Positions 8,942-17,848 of a stretch of DNA of 64,000 bases are shown here, in pieces. Under the pieces are notes generated by a model. It made no database searches and was not told the origin of the DNA. It saw only the letters and a list, made by a program, of their open reading frames with translations. The DNA is taken from positions 372,001 through 436,000 of the forward strand of contig NZ_RIAS01000005.1 in the NCBI RefSeq assembly GCF_003719335.1. Direction: 5' to 3'. Source of the DNA: Paenibacillus amylolyticus (lineage in GTDB: Bacteria > Bacillota > Bacilli > Paenibacillales > Paenibacillaceae). The position numbers and the translations under genes are program-made. Each line of letters starts with the position of its first letter. Position 1 is the first letter of the stretch.

Positions 8942-10387
8942 ATGGCGGTCTATCAGGTATTGGTTGTCGATGATTCCGCTTTTATGCGCAAAATTGTGAC
9001 GGATTTAATTGAAGCGGACTCAGAGTTTAAGGTTACGGCCACTGCGTCAAACGGCAAAGAAGCCATCCAAAAAGCATTAGAGTTGAAACCTGATATCATC
9101 ACGATGGATGTCGAAATGCCGGAAATGAATGGACTGGATGCGCTAAAATCAATCATGGAGGACTCCTTCATTCCTGTGATTATGCTCTCTGGTATTAATG
9201 AACAAGGTATGAAAGAGACCATTATGGCTCTTGAAGCTGGCGCATTTGACTTTATTCGTAAGCCTTCTGTTGTGCATGATCAGGATATTGCTCAGGTTGG
9301 CAAAGCCTTGGTTGAACGAATGCGTGCTGCCATGCATGAAGTGAAGCGAAAAGCTGAGCGTAAAGAATCGATCAAAAAAATGGAGGCTTCCCGCAGTACT
9401 ATGATTCCTCCAGTACAACCGGTGAAGAAGGATGAGGCAACGAGGGAGATGGTTGAACCGCTTCAAAAAACAGCTCCGCCCATACTTCCAAAAAGCGAGC
9501 GTTCATTTGAAAAGCGTACTGAAGTCTCTCAAGCTAAAAAGCAGCCAAGTGTCCCGCCTTCTCCTCCGAAATCGGAGCGTACGATCACGAAAAAGGATGG
9601 CTTAGGTAAGCCTGATCAATCTGCTCGGACGAAAACGGATATAGCAAGCAAGCTGCCTGTGAGCCCACTGCAAGCCCGTAAAGAGGTCAGATCGCCAGAG
9701 GTGCCACGGCTCCCTTCGAAGCAGCCAGTAGCCAGTTCTGCACCTGTTCCTGCGAAGGAGCCAGTTAAACTTAATACGGCGTATAAAGCTTCAGCGGGAT
9801 CGGAAGGATCGTTCAACAAACTTGTTGCGATCGGCTCTTCAACCGGTGGACCAAGAGCTTTGAAGACTTTACTTGAACAGTTGCCAGCAGATTTGCCAGC
9901 CCCAGTTATTATTGTGCAGCACATGCCGCCTAATTTCACCCGTTCACTTGCACAACGGTTGAATACATTTAGTCCGCTCCATGTAGTCGAGGCAGAAGAC
10001 GGTATGGTGCTTAAAAAGGGAACGGCTTATATTGCGCCTGGTGGTTTCCATTTGAGAGTTCACAAGGCAGCAGATGGAAGATTTATCTTGAAGCTGAGTG
10101 AGGATCAACAAGTGAATGGGCACAGACCTTCAGTGGATACGATGTTTGAGTCGCTTCTGCCGTTTACATCTTTACAACGACATCTTGTTCTCCTGACAGG
10201 TATGGGAAGTGACGGGGCGCGTATGATGAAAAAATTATACGAGACTGGAGTCACATCAACTTTTGCCGAAAATGAAGAAACTTGTGTTGTCTATGGTATG
10301 CCGCGTTCAGCTGTAGAGTTGCAATGCGTGCGTCATCTTCTGCCCTTACAGGAGATTGCGCCAAGACTTGTTCAAGCAGTGAAATAA
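8942..10387 (+). CDS. cheB: Chemotaxis protein-glutamate methylesterase CheB with long linker
   Basis: This 481-residue response regulator has a receiver domain (1-125, phospho-acceptor D56) and a C-terminal methylesterase/deamidase domain (about 290-481). Catalytic residues are S300 in IGSSTGG, H327 in QHMPP and D424 in GMGSDGA. It removes methyl groups from chemoreceptors, resetting sensitivity after CheA phosphorylation. The linker of about 160 residues (Lys/Pro/Ser/Glu-rich) is much longer than in B. subtilis CheB (about 357 aa in total). The cheB-cheA-cheW-cheC-cheD order matches Bacillus. Confidence 0.96.
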   Translation: MAVYQVLVVDDSAFMRKIVTDLIEADSEFKVTATASNGKEAIQKALELKPDIITMDVEMPEMNGLDALKSIMEDSFIPVIMLSGINEQGMKETIMALEAGAFDFIRKPSVVHDQDIAQVGKALVERMRAAMHEVKRKAERKESIKKMEASRSTMIPPVQPVKKDEATREMVEPLQKTAPPILPKSERSFEKRTEVSQAKKQPSVPPSPPKSERTITKKDGLGKPDQSARTKTDIASKLPVSPLQARKEVRSPEVPRLPSKQPVASSAPVPAKEPVKLNTAYKASAGSEGSFNKLVAIGSSTGGPRALKTLLEQLPADLPAPVIIVQHMPPNFTRSLAQRLNTFSPLHVVEAEDGMVLKKGTAYIAPGGFHLRVHKAADGRFILKLSEDQQVNGHRPSVDTMFESLLPFTSLQRHLVLLTGMGSDGARMMKKLYETGVTSTFAENEETCVVYGMPRSAVELQCVRHLLPLQEIAPRLVQAVK

Positions 10388-10419
10388 CGGAGTGTAACTT
10401 ACGGAGGAGGTGCCTCACA

Positions 10420-12492
10420 ATGGACATGAACCAATATTTATCCATGTTTATTGATGAGTCTAATGATCATCTACAATCTCTTAACGAAAACATGCTACAA
10501 CTAGAAGCGAATCCGGAAGATCTGGGTATAGTGCAGGTCATCTTCCGCTCAGCTCATACTCTCAAAGGTATGGCGGCAACCATGGGATTCGAGGATTTGG
10601 CTTCACTGACACATAAAATGGAAAATGTACTAGATATGGTTCGTAATGAAAAGTTGAAAATGCAGGATTACATTTTTGACACCATGTTCAAGAGTTTGGA
10701 TGCTTTGGAGACTATGGTTCAGGATATTACCGGAGGCGGTGAAGGTAAAGCGGATGTCTCCTCCATTGTTGCTTCGCTTCAGGCTATTGAAAGTGGCGAA
10801 TGGACAGGAGGCAGTGCTCCTGCTGCAAAAGCAGACAAGCAAACGAACTCCTCGATCTCCAATGCTGTAGAACTGGACGAATTCCAATATTCAGTTCTTG
10901 ATCAGTCGATCGCAGAAGGCCACCGTGTATTCTATGTTGATGTCATTGTGAGTGAGCATAGTCAGTTAAAAGGTGTTCGGGCATACATGGTATTTGACAT
11001 GCTTGAGCGTTCAGGTGAGGTCGTTAAGGCTTATCCTTCTGTTCAGGATATCGAGCAAGAGAAGTTTGAGCGCAGTTTCTCGTTGTATTACATAACGACT
11101 AAAGAGGCGCAAGAACTGGAAAAGGGCATTATGAGTATCTCGGAGATCGAGAGTGCCAAATTGATTCAGCTGGATCAAGAAACGTTGCAGCAGATGACGA
11201 ATCAGGTGGCTGCCGCAGTTGCGGTAGAAGAAGCACCAGCCCCTGTGATTAGTAAGGAAGCGCCTGCTTTAGATTCGAAGCCTCAAGAAGAAGGTAAAGC
11301 AGCTTCCACGAAGGCAGCAACGCCGAAACAGGCAGCTGCACCTTCACGCACAATTCGCGTGGACATAGAGCGTCTTGATGTACTGATGAACTTGTTTAGT
11401 GAACTATTGATCGACCGTTCACGCCTTGAGCAATTAGCTAGTGAGACAGGCAATAACGATCTGTCGGATACTGTAGCCCACTTGAGCCGCGTGAGTACGG
11501 ACTTGCAGAACATCGTACTGAAATTGCGGATGGTTCCTGTAGATACAGTCTTTAACCGCTTCCCACGAATGATTCGTGACTTGGCTAAAACATTGGATAA
11601 AAAGATCGATCTCGTCATTACAGGTGCTGAAACAGAACTGGACAGAACGGTTATTGATGAAATCGGAGATCCGCTTGTGCATCTGTTGCGTAATGCGGTT
11701 GACCATGGGGTTGAATCCATCTCGGAGCGTGTTGCAGCTGGAAAACCGGAATTGGGTACAGTTAATCTGCGAGCTTTCCACAGTGGCAACCACGTGTTTA
11801 TTGAGATCGAAGACGATGGTAAAGGGATTTATCGTGACAAACTCCTGCAAACAGCGATCAAACGAGGCGTTGTGACGGAGGAACAAGGTGCGAAAATGAG
11901 CGATGATGAAGTCAATCAATTGTTGTTCGCTCCTGGATTCAGTACAGCTGATAAGATCTCGGATATATCTGGCCGCGGAGTAGGTCTAGATGTTGTAAAA
12001 TCTAAAATCACTTCGCTTGGCGGTAATGTAACGATTACATCAACTCCAGGCAAAGGTACGAACTTCTCCGTACAGCTTCCATTGACTCTGTCTATCATTG
12101 CTGCAATGCTTGTACGACTTGGTTCAGAGAAGTATGCAGTTCCATTGTCTTCGATCGTAGAGACCGCGATTGTACAGCGTGAGCAAGTTCGTAATATCCA
12201 TGGCAATAAAATGATTACGTTCCGTGAGTCTTTGATTCCGTATCTGTCATTAAGCGAAGTTTTCGGAGTGCCGGATTTCAACGATGCGGATGAGAAAGAA
12301 ACCGAGATTGTTGTGATTCGAAAAGGAGAGCGTCTGGCAGCTGTCGCTGTTGAAGAATTCATTGGTCAGAGTGAGATTGTTCTGAAGTCTATGGGCACGT
12401 ATCTTCCTACGATTGAAGGAATCTCCGGTGCGACGATACTTGGAGATGGACAAGTGGCTCTGATTCTTGATCCAAACGCATTTATTAAATAA
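10420..12492 (+). CDS. cheA: Chemotaxis histidine kinase CheA
   Basis: This 690-residue kinase has the P1 phosphotransfer domain with H46 (SAHTLKG), a P2 CheY/CheB-docking region, the P3 dimerisation helix (about 312-380), an HATPase domain and a C-terminal CheW-like P5 domain (about 545-690). ATPase motifs are the N box LLRNAVDHG (about 421-429), EDDGKGI (about 464-470) and GRGVGLDVV (about 517). It phosphorylates CheY and CheB in response to receptors. The ATG at 10420 follows a near-perfect GGAGGAGGTG. An open frame upstream of it overlaps cheB and lacks a site. Confidence 0.97.
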   Translation: MDMNQYLSMFIDESNDHLQSLNENMLQLEANPEDLGIVQVIFRSAHTLKGMAATMGFEDLASLTHKMENVLDMVRNEKLKMQDYIFDTMFKSLDALETMVQDITGGGEGKADVSSIVASLQAIESGEWTGGSAPAAKADKQTNSSISNAVELDEFQYSVLDQSIAEGHRVFYVDVIVSEHSQLKGVRAYMVFDMLERSGEVVKAYPSVQDIEQEKFERSFSLYYITTKEAQELEKGIMSISEIESAKLIQLDQETLQQMTNQVAAAVAVEEAPAPVISKEAPALDSKPQEEGKAASTKAATPKQAAAPSRTIRVDIERLDVLMNLFSELLIDRSRLEQLASETGNNDLSDTVAHLSRVSTDLQNIVLKLRMVPVDTVFNRFPRMIRDLAKTLDKKIDLVITGAETELDRTVIDEIGDPLVHLLRNAVDHGVESISERVAAGKPELGTVNLRAFHSGNHVFIEIEDDGKGIYRDKLLQTAIKRGVVTEEQGAKMSDDEVNQLLFAPGFSTADKISDISGRGVGLDVVKSKITSLGGNVTITSTPGKGTNFSVQLPLTLSIIAAMLVRLGSEKYAVPLSSIVETAIVQREQVRNIHGNKMITFRESLIPYLSLSEVFGVPDFNDADEKETEIVVIRKGERLAAVAVEEFIGQSEIVLKSMGTYLPTIEGISGATILGDGQVALILDPNAFIK

Positions 12493-12535
12493 GCATGATG
12501 ATGGAGTTTTAAATCGAATAGGGAGGTTTTTTTAC

Positions 12536-12997
12536 ATGGAAGAAGAGTTGAAAGTCATCGTCTTTAAATTGGGAACCGAAGAGTATGGTATTGAGGTAGA
12601 CAAGGTTCAGACTATTGAGCGCATGATGCCCATTACCCGCGTTCCCAAAACACTTTCCTTTGTAAAAGGAGTGATCAACCTGCGTGGTGTTGTTATTCCG
12701 GTTATTGATCTCCGCGGACGCTTCTCCCTTGCGGAAACGGAGTATACAGATCAAACACGGATCGTCATTGTTGGTGTTGACGATATGCAGGTTGGTTTTA
12801 TCGTTGACTCGGCCAATGATGTTATCGACATTAAAAGCAGTTCGATCGATACTCCGCCAGAAGTGGTTGGCGGCGTGAAAGCAAGATATCTTCGTGGTGT
12901 TGCGAAATTGGAAGATGGCCGCTTGTTGATCATGCTCAACCTAAACGAAGTATTAAATAAAAGCGAGATTGTGCAGCTGGAAAGTGTTGAGGGCTAG
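12536..12997 (+). CDS. cheW: Chemotaxis coupling protein CheW
   Basis: The product is a single CheW domain of 153 residues that bridges CheA to chemoreceptors. The family motifs GIEVDKVQTIERM and INLRGVVIPVIDLRGRF are present. ATG 12536 follows AGGGAGG, whereas in-frame codons further upstream lie inside cheA. It sits directly between cheA and cheC, as in Bacillus. Confidence 0.96.
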   Translation: MEEELKVIVFKLGTEEYGIEVDKVQTIERMMPITRVPKTLSFVKGVINLRGVVIPVIDLRGRFSLAETEYTDQTRIVIVGVDDMQVGFIVDSANDVIDIKSSSIDTPPEVVGGVKARYLRGVAKLEDGRLLIMLNLNEVLNKSEIVQLESVEG

Positions 12998-13000
12998 CAC

Positions 13001-13627
13001 GTGGAGATGTTTAACCGATTTGAGGGTTTCCAAATGGATGTGCTCAAAGAGGTCGGTAATATTGGAGCAGGCAACGCCGCTACGGCGTTGTCTCAACTCC
13101 TTAACAGGCCGATTGATATGGGCGTACCCACCGTTCAGATGCTTCCATTTGAGGAGGTTGCTGAGAAGGTGGGTGGGGATGAGCGCATTGTAGTCACAAT
13201 ATTTCTTCGTGTAGAAGGTGAAGCGCCTGGCAATCTCTTCTTTATGATGACACCAGAGGCTGCTAAATTGTTATTGAACCGTCTTGCTGGCTTTGAGCTA
13301 AAAGAAGGCTTGGCGTTCACTGATATGGAACATTCAGCGCTATCAGAGATTGGAAACATTCTCGCTGGATCTTACCTGTCTTCTCTGGCGGATTTCACAA
13401 AGTTATCGATGTATCCAACGGTTCCGGGGCTGGCGATTGACATGGCAGGAGCAATCCTTAGTTATGGGCTGTTGCAATTTGGAGAGATGGGCGATGCGGC
13501 ATTATTGATTGACACTTCTTTCTTTGAAGGTGAAGATCAAGTAGAGGGACAGTTTTTCCTCATTCCTGATCCATCGTCATTTGCCAAGATTTTCGAATCG
13601 CTAGGGGTGCCACTGGACCATGATTGA
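13001..13627 (+). CDS. cheC: CheY-P phosphatase CheC
   Basis: This 208-residue protein has the two characteristic repeats of the CheC/FliY/CheX phosphatase family, each with E-x2-N: LKEVGNIGAGN near residue 16 and LSEIGNILAGS near residue 113. CheC dephosphorylates CheY-P and is stimulated by CheD, encoded by the overlapping next gene. Start choice is uncertain: GTG 13001 fits a GAGGG eight bases upstream, while ATG 13007 is two codons in. Both give a normal-length protein. The stop overlaps cheD by eight bases, consistent with the CheC-CheD pair acting as a complex. Confidence 0.95.
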   Translation: MEMFNRFEGFQMDVLKEVGNIGAGNAATALSQLLNRPIDMGVPTVQMLPFEEVAEKVGGDERIVVTIFLRVEGEAPGNLFFMMTPEAAKLLLNRLAGFELKEGLAFTDMEHSALSEIGNILAGSYLSSLADFTKLSMYPTVPGLAIDMAGAILSYGLLQFGEMGDAALLIDTSFFEGEDQVEGQFFLIPDPSSFAKIFESLGVPLDHD

Positions 13628-14117
13628 GGACAAGAGCATCGTTAAAGTCGGTATGGCGGATCTGAATATCGCTCAACTTCCTGGCGTAATCCGTACAACT
13701 GGCTTAGGGTCATGTGTGGGGCTAACGATGTATGACCCACATTTAAAACTCGCTGGAATGGCACATGTCATGCTTCCGAGTTCAGAGATTGCCCGGGAGG
13801 GTAATCTGAACACGGCTAAATACGCGGATACAGCATTGCCAGAATTGCTTGAGAAGATGCTGAAGATGGGCGCGTCTCAATCCCGAATTGTATCTAAGAT
13901 GGCCGGAGGTTCGCAGATGTTTGCTTTCTCGGGTGCAGGGGATACAATGCGAATCGGACCACGAAATGCAGATTCCTGTCGGGAAATGTTGGAACAGCTC
14001 AAAATTCCACTTTTGGGCGAAGATACAGGAGGAAATTACGGTCGAACTATCGAAATGAATTGTGAGACAGGACTTTTAACTATTCGTAGCGTACAAATGG
14101 GTGTAAAGGAATTATAA
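13620..14117 (+). CDS. cheD: Chemoreceptor glutamine deamidase CheD
   Basis: The 165-residue protein carries the CheD signature, with catalytic Cys in GLGSCVGL and His in GMAHVMLP about 18 residues later. It deamidates receptor glutamines and also binds CheC. The gene overlaps the end of cheC, so translation is likely coupled. An AAAGGAATT stretch at its end may serve as the ribosome site of the following gene. Confidence 0.96.
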   Translation: MIEDKSIVKVGMADLNIAQLPGVIRTTGLGSCVGLTMYDPHLKLAGMAHVMLPSSEIAREGNLNTAKYADTALPELLEKMLKMGASQSRIVSKMAGGSQMFAFSGAGDTMRIGPRNADSCREMLEQLKIPLLGEDTGGNYGRTIEMNCETGLLTIRSVQMGVKEL

Positions 14118-14120
14118 TAC

Positions 14121-14561
14121 ATGATAGGAAACTACCGCATTAATCTTGGAGCAGGCATAGTCGGATTCGTTCTGACTTTTTTTGTAGCATTCAGCAGCAA
14201 TGTGTTGATGACCAGTTTAATACGCGGATTAATTGGATTCGTAGCCTGGTATGTTCTTGCATATGGTCTGCGTTGGGGATTGGGAATATTGTTTAGCCCT
14301 CGTGTAGAAAATGGATCTGGGTATGATTCAGAGGGGACTCAAGATCTAAGAGGTTCACAGGTGGACATCAAACTCGAAGACGATGGACAAGAGCTGAATG
14401 ACTTGCTCAAGAACGGACAGAGCGACTCCGCCGGGGCTGATTATCCGCCATCTGAGACGAAAGCTCCAACGGGATTTGCCCCTTTGGATCCGCCTAAACT
14501 TGTCCGGACCAAAGACCCGGAGGAGTTGGCGCAGGCCGTTCGTCACCTGACAGACAAATAA
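14121..14561 (+). CDS. Membrane protein of unknown function between cheD and sigD
   Basis: The function is not recognised. The 146-residue product has two adjacent hydrophobic segments (about 9-30 and 33-56). An acidic, low-complexity cytoplasmic tail follows, with a short conserved-looking C-terminus DPEELAQAVRHLTDK. In B. subtilis nothing lies between cheD and sigD, so this is an insertion relative to that operon. Spacing is tight: three bases after cheD and 15 before the sigD start. It is therefore almost certainly co-transcribed with motility genes. A role at the motor or membrane is only an inference from position. Base composition resembles its neighbours, with no sign of recent transfer. 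Confidence 0.8.
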   Translation: MIGNYRINLGAGIVGFVLTFFVAFSSNVLMTSLIRGLIGFVAWYVLAYGLRWGLGILFSPRVENGSGYDSEGTQDLRGSQVDIKLEDDGQELNDLLKNGQSDSAGADYPPSETKAPTGFAPLDPPKLVRTKDPEELAQAVRHLTDK

Positions 14562-14576
14562 GGAGGGTGAAGGCGA

Positions 14577-15365
14577 TTGAACGAGCGTAAAGCTTCACAT
14601 TTGAACCATTCAGATCTGTGGGAAAAGTGGAAAGAATACGGAGATCTTGAAGCAAAAAAAATGTTGATCGAAAAATATCTTCATATTGTTAACTATGTGT
14701 CTGGCCGTCTGGCCGTCGGTTTACCCAAAAATGTTCCGAAAGATGACTTGGAAAGCAATGGGGTAATGGGTCTCATTGATGCATTGGAAAAATTCGATTA
14801 TGAACGAGGCTTGCAATTCGAGACATACGCTTCATGGAGGGTTCGCGGAGCCATACTCGACGGATTACGTCAAGGAGATTGGGTTCCCAGGTCTGTACGT
14901 GAGAAAGCGAAACGGATTGAAGATGCCTACCAGCAACTGGAGCAGACCTATTTGCGTTCTGTCAGTGATGAAGAAATGAGTCAGTATTTGGACGTGTCAA
15001 CCAAGGATTTTCAACATATGCTTCAGGAGGTGGCAGTGATGTCGCTCTGCTCGCTGGAAGATCCGATTCGGGAAGAAGAGTCAGAGACACGTCTATCTTT
15101 AATGGTAGATGAAAAAGCCAAAAATCCGGATTACAAAGTCAATGAGTTTTATTTAAAAGAAGCGTTGGTGCAAGGGCTTGAGAAGCTGACAGTGAAAGAA
15201 CGAACGGTGGTCTCCCTTTTATATTATGAAGACCTTTCTCTAAGTGAAATTGCAGAGGTTATGTCTCTTTCACCGTCTCGTATCTCCCAATTACATTCCA
15301 AAGCCATATTGCGGCTTCGCGGCACACTGGATAAACAAAAAGATCTACTGATGCGTAAAGACTAG
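14577..15365 (+). CDS. sigD: RNA polymerase sigma factor SigD (FliA family)
   Basis: This 262-residue sigma-28 factor directs late flagellar, chemotaxis and autolysin genes and is held off by FlgM. Region 2 (DALEKFDYERGLQFETYASW and the RVRGAILDGLRQGDW block) and region 4 helix-turn-helix (LSLSEIAEVMSLSPSRISQL) are both clear. The start is TTG at 14577, placed by AGGAGGGTGA (14561-14570). The weak start may limit SigD. In B. subtilis the distal position of sigD in the operon is known to affect its level and motile/non-motile switching. Confidence 0.97.
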   Translation: MNERKASHLNHSDLWEKWKEYGDLEAKKMLIEKYLHIVNYVSGRLAVGLPKNVPKDDLESNGVMGLIDALEKFDYERGLQFETYASWRVRGAILDGLRQGDWVPRSVREKAKRIEDAYQQLEQTYLRSVSDEEMSQYLDVSTKDFQHMLQEVAVMSLCSLEDPIREEESETRLSLMVDEKAKNPDYKVNEFYLKEALVQGLEKLTVKERTVVSLLYYEDLSLSEIAEVMSLSPSRISQLHSKAILRLRGTLDKQKDLLMRKD

Positions 15366-15425
15366 AGAGCAGAAGTGAACCACATGTATAGGGAGTGGAC
15401 AGGCTACAAAGGAGGAAGATCTGCG

Positions 15426-16835
15426 TTGACACAACGGACTGCTATGGAAAAATCACTAAACGTTGTTTTATCCGATGATAAATGTATCGCTTATCTTGAA
15501 TATTACAACGAAGAAGAGGGCTTTTCCTGTACCGCGGAAGAGCTTGAACAATTTGTGGAGAGCAAGGGCGTTAAACATGGTCTATTGCGAGAAGCATTAT
15601 TAGTTTTTGTGAATAACCCGTCTGCCTACCTGAAAGATAAATGCAAGATAGCCGAAGGCGTTTCTCCTGTACAAGGGATCGATGGATATATTCAAGTCTT
15701 GATTGGTAAAGAAGATGACAGCGAGCAACGACCGCTCGAAGCAGAAGATGGAAAAGTGGATTACAAAGAGCTGATCCGGTTAGACAATGTGCGTAGTGGT
15801 CAGATCATTGCAAAGCGTATCGATCCTGTAGATGGCATACCAGGCAAAGCAGTGACTGGTGAAGAGATTCCTTTTCGTTCCGGAAAAGAAGCTCGATTCA
15901 AGGTTGGAAAAAACGTTGTTGTCAGTCCTGACGGCTCTGCGATGTATGCTGCAATTGACGGCTTGGTGAGTAGAACAGATGGAAACAAACTTAACGTATT
16001 TCCAGTGTATGAAGTCAATGGTGATGTCGACTATAAGCATGGAAATATTGACTTTGTAGGTAACGTCGTGATCCGAGGCAATGTGCTTACTGGCTTTAAA
16101 GTAAAAGCGGCAGGTGACATTCGTGTCGTCGGAGGTGTCGAAGGAGCAGAACTGGAGGCAGGCGGCTCTATCGAAATTACCGGTGGGATCATCGGTTACA
16201 ACAAAGGTTTAATTCATGCCGGGCATCATGTGAAATGCACATTCATTCAAGAAGGCAATGTTGATGCAGGTGAAGATGTACTTGTGTCCCAAAGCATTAT
16301 GCACTCCAACATCCGTGCGGGTCACGCTGTAATCTGTGCAGGAACAAAAGGGCTTATCGTTGGCGGCTCGACACAGGCCGGAGAGCATGTATCTGCGCGT
16401 GTTGTAGGTAACACAATGTCTACAGTCACCTCGATTGAGGTTGGTGTGTTACCCAGACTCCGAAACGAAATGAATGAATTGCGTAAGGAAATGAGAGAAC
16501 AGATGGATTCCTTGGACAAAACCAAGAAAGCATTGACTCTTCTGGATCAACTGGCAGCAACAGGACAACTAACGCCAGACAAGATGGCGATGAGAATCAA
16601 ATTAAACTCAACTCAGAAATCAGCTCTTCATCAGACTGAAGAAATGAAAATGCGTATCTTGGAAATTGAAAAGGTACTTGAAGATACAAGTAGAGCTCAT
16701 GTTGATATTTTGAAGATGATCTACGGGGGCTCTAAAATAGTTATCGGCAGATACACGAAATTTATTAAAGATCCCGTTAGCCGAATGTCATTTTATTATC
16801 AGGACGGAGATATTACCATGGTGCCGTACGTTTAA
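15426..16835 (+). CDS. FapA-family (DUF342) polymer-like protein in the motility operon
   Basis: The product (469 residues) has an N-terminal globular part (about 1-165) and a repetitive Gly-rich right-handed beta-helix-like middle (VVIRGNVLTGFKVKAAGDI, about 200-330). A coiled-coil segment follows (about 340-420) and a short C-terminal domain. This is the DUF342/FapA family, bactofilin-like in repeat style, which is frequent near sigD/fliA genes of Firmicutes and often called flagellar assembly protein A. Its biochemical role is unsettled. I chose TTG 15426 because GGAGG (15411-15415) lies ten bases ahead. An in-frame GTG at 15375 lacks a site, and ATG 15444 is an alternative. Confidence 0.85.
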   Translation: MTQRTAMEKSLNVVLSDDKCIAYLEYYNEEEGFSCTAEELEQFVESKGVKHGLLREALLVFVNNPSAYLKDKCKIAEGVSPVQGIDGYIQVLIGKEDDSEQRPLEAEDGKVDYKELIRLDNVRSGQIIAKRIDPVDGIPGKAVTGEEIPFRSGKEARFKVGKNVVVSPDGSAMYAAIDGLVSRTDGNKLNVFPVYEVNGDVDYKHGNIDFVGNVVIRGNVLTGFKVKAAGDIRVVGGVEGAELEAGGSIEITGGIIGYNKGLIHAGHHVKCTFIQEGNVDAGEDVLVSQSIMHSNIRAGHAVICAGTKGLIVGGSTQAGEHVSARVVGNTMSTVTSIEVGVLPRLRNEMNELRKEMREQMDSLDKTKKALTLLDQLAATGQLTPDKMAMRIKLNSTQKSALHQTEEMKMRILEIEKVLEDTSRAHVDILKMIYGGSKIVIGRYTKFIKDPVSRMSFYYQDGDITMVPYV

Positions 16836-16886
16836 AACTAGCAACAGCCTTTTGAGGAAATCCATTCGAAACCGTGAGGTGAGCGT

Positions 16887-17201
16887 ATGAGTTTCAAAGC
16901 AGTGGAGTTGCAGATTGCGGTGCCGCGAACAAGTGAAGCGGGACGGTATCAAAGTGAAGCCCAGCAGAGACCGGTTACCGACCAGAATCTGCTCGCTGAA
17001 CAGACGAGTAAAGAAGCCAATGAAGCACGGCAGCGCAGTGAAGCCCTGGCTGAGACGTCGCATACTTCGGTACGAGATGGTCATGCTGACGGGGGAGACC
17101 AGCATAGTGGTACTAATGGACGGGAGACGATGGATGAGCAGGAGCACTTCAAACCTGCTGAGCATCCCTACAAAGGTAAACATATTGATCTGTCTATGTA
17201 A
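16887..17201 (+). CDS. Conserved small hydrophilic protein of flagellar loci, function unknown
   Basis: This protein has 104 residues, no membrane segment, and is Gln/Glu/Ser-rich. The N-terminus (KAVELQIAVPRTSEAGRYQ) resembles a short conserved helix seen in small unnamed proteins next to sigma-28 genes in other Firmicutes. That is a recollection and was not checked here. The rest is low complexity, with a second short island at the C-terminus (YKGKHIDLSM). A good GAGGTGAG site precedes the ATG. Operon position after the FapA-type gene suggests a motility or regulatory role, not demonstrated. Confidence 0.75.
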   Translation: MSFKAVELQIAVPRTSEAGRYQSEAQQRPVTDQNLLAEQTSKEANEARQRSEALAETSHTSVRDGHADGGDQHSGTNGRETMDEQEHFKPAEHPYKGKHIDLSM

Positions 17202-17264
17202 AAGACTACAAACATGCTGGAAGCTTGCGCCCGAGGTTGGTCGTAACAAAAGGAGAGAAGCAAT

Positions 17265-17846
17265 TTGTCACCATGGATCATTATTGTCATATTAGGAGCT
17301 TGCGCAATTGCTTATGCACTCATTATGCCTCGAAAAGACAAAGTACAGCAACCATCGCATCAGTTGGTGCAGGAGATGGAGTCAACGCTCGAACATTACA
17401 TGACAGAGATTGAACAAGATAACGATGCTCTTATTCAACGTGTGGCTGAACTTAAAGGGGAGGCCACTGCAGCAGATCAGCGGATGCAGTCACAGCTTCA
17501 GCAATTGCAACAACGGCTTGACCAGCTGGAGCAACAAAAGGGTAAGACCACTGAACTCAACCCTGCAGAGATCATCATGAGCCAGAGATCAGAGGGTTTA
17601 CAAGCACAAAGCCTCATGGACAGTGTTATGGCTGAAACGAATCAACAAATGGCATCAGCATCAGAGCTGCAAGGTAACCCAGAGCAAGAAGAAGATCCGA
17701 AGCGTGAATCGATTAAAGATCGTTACACAGAGCTTTTTAGGCTATATGATGAAGGAAAGTCTATGGATGCTATTTCTAGACAAACAGGCATACAGCTTGG
17801 TGAGGTGCAATTGATACTGCAGCTTGCAGAGCGGGAGGAGAGCTGA
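17265..17846 (+). CDS. SwrB-like (YlxL) membrane-anchored coiled-coil protein
   Basis: The 193 residues comprise one N-terminal membrane helix (about 3-20) and a long Gln/Glu-rich coiled coil (about 30-100). The C-terminal small helix-turn-helix-like module (YTELFRLYDEGKSMDAISRQ, with GIQLGEVQLILQLA after it) recalls the end of SwrB. In B. subtilis swrB directly follows sigD and promotes basal-body maturation and swarming. Here two genes intervene, but topology, size class and C-terminal motif agree. The start is TTG 17265 after AGGAGAG. I assign it as SwrB-like, not proven orthologous, because the family is poorly conserved. Confidence 0.75.
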   Translation: MSPWIIIVILGACAIAYALIMPRKDKVQQPSHQLVQEMESTLEHYMTEIEQDNDALIQRVAELKGEATAADQRMQSQLQQLQQRLDQLEQQKGKTTELNPAEIIMSQRSEGLQAQSLMDSVMAETNQQMASASELQGNPEQEEDPKRESIKDRYTELFRLYDEGKSMDAISRQTGIQLGEVQLILQLAEREES

Positions 17847-17848
17847 CC

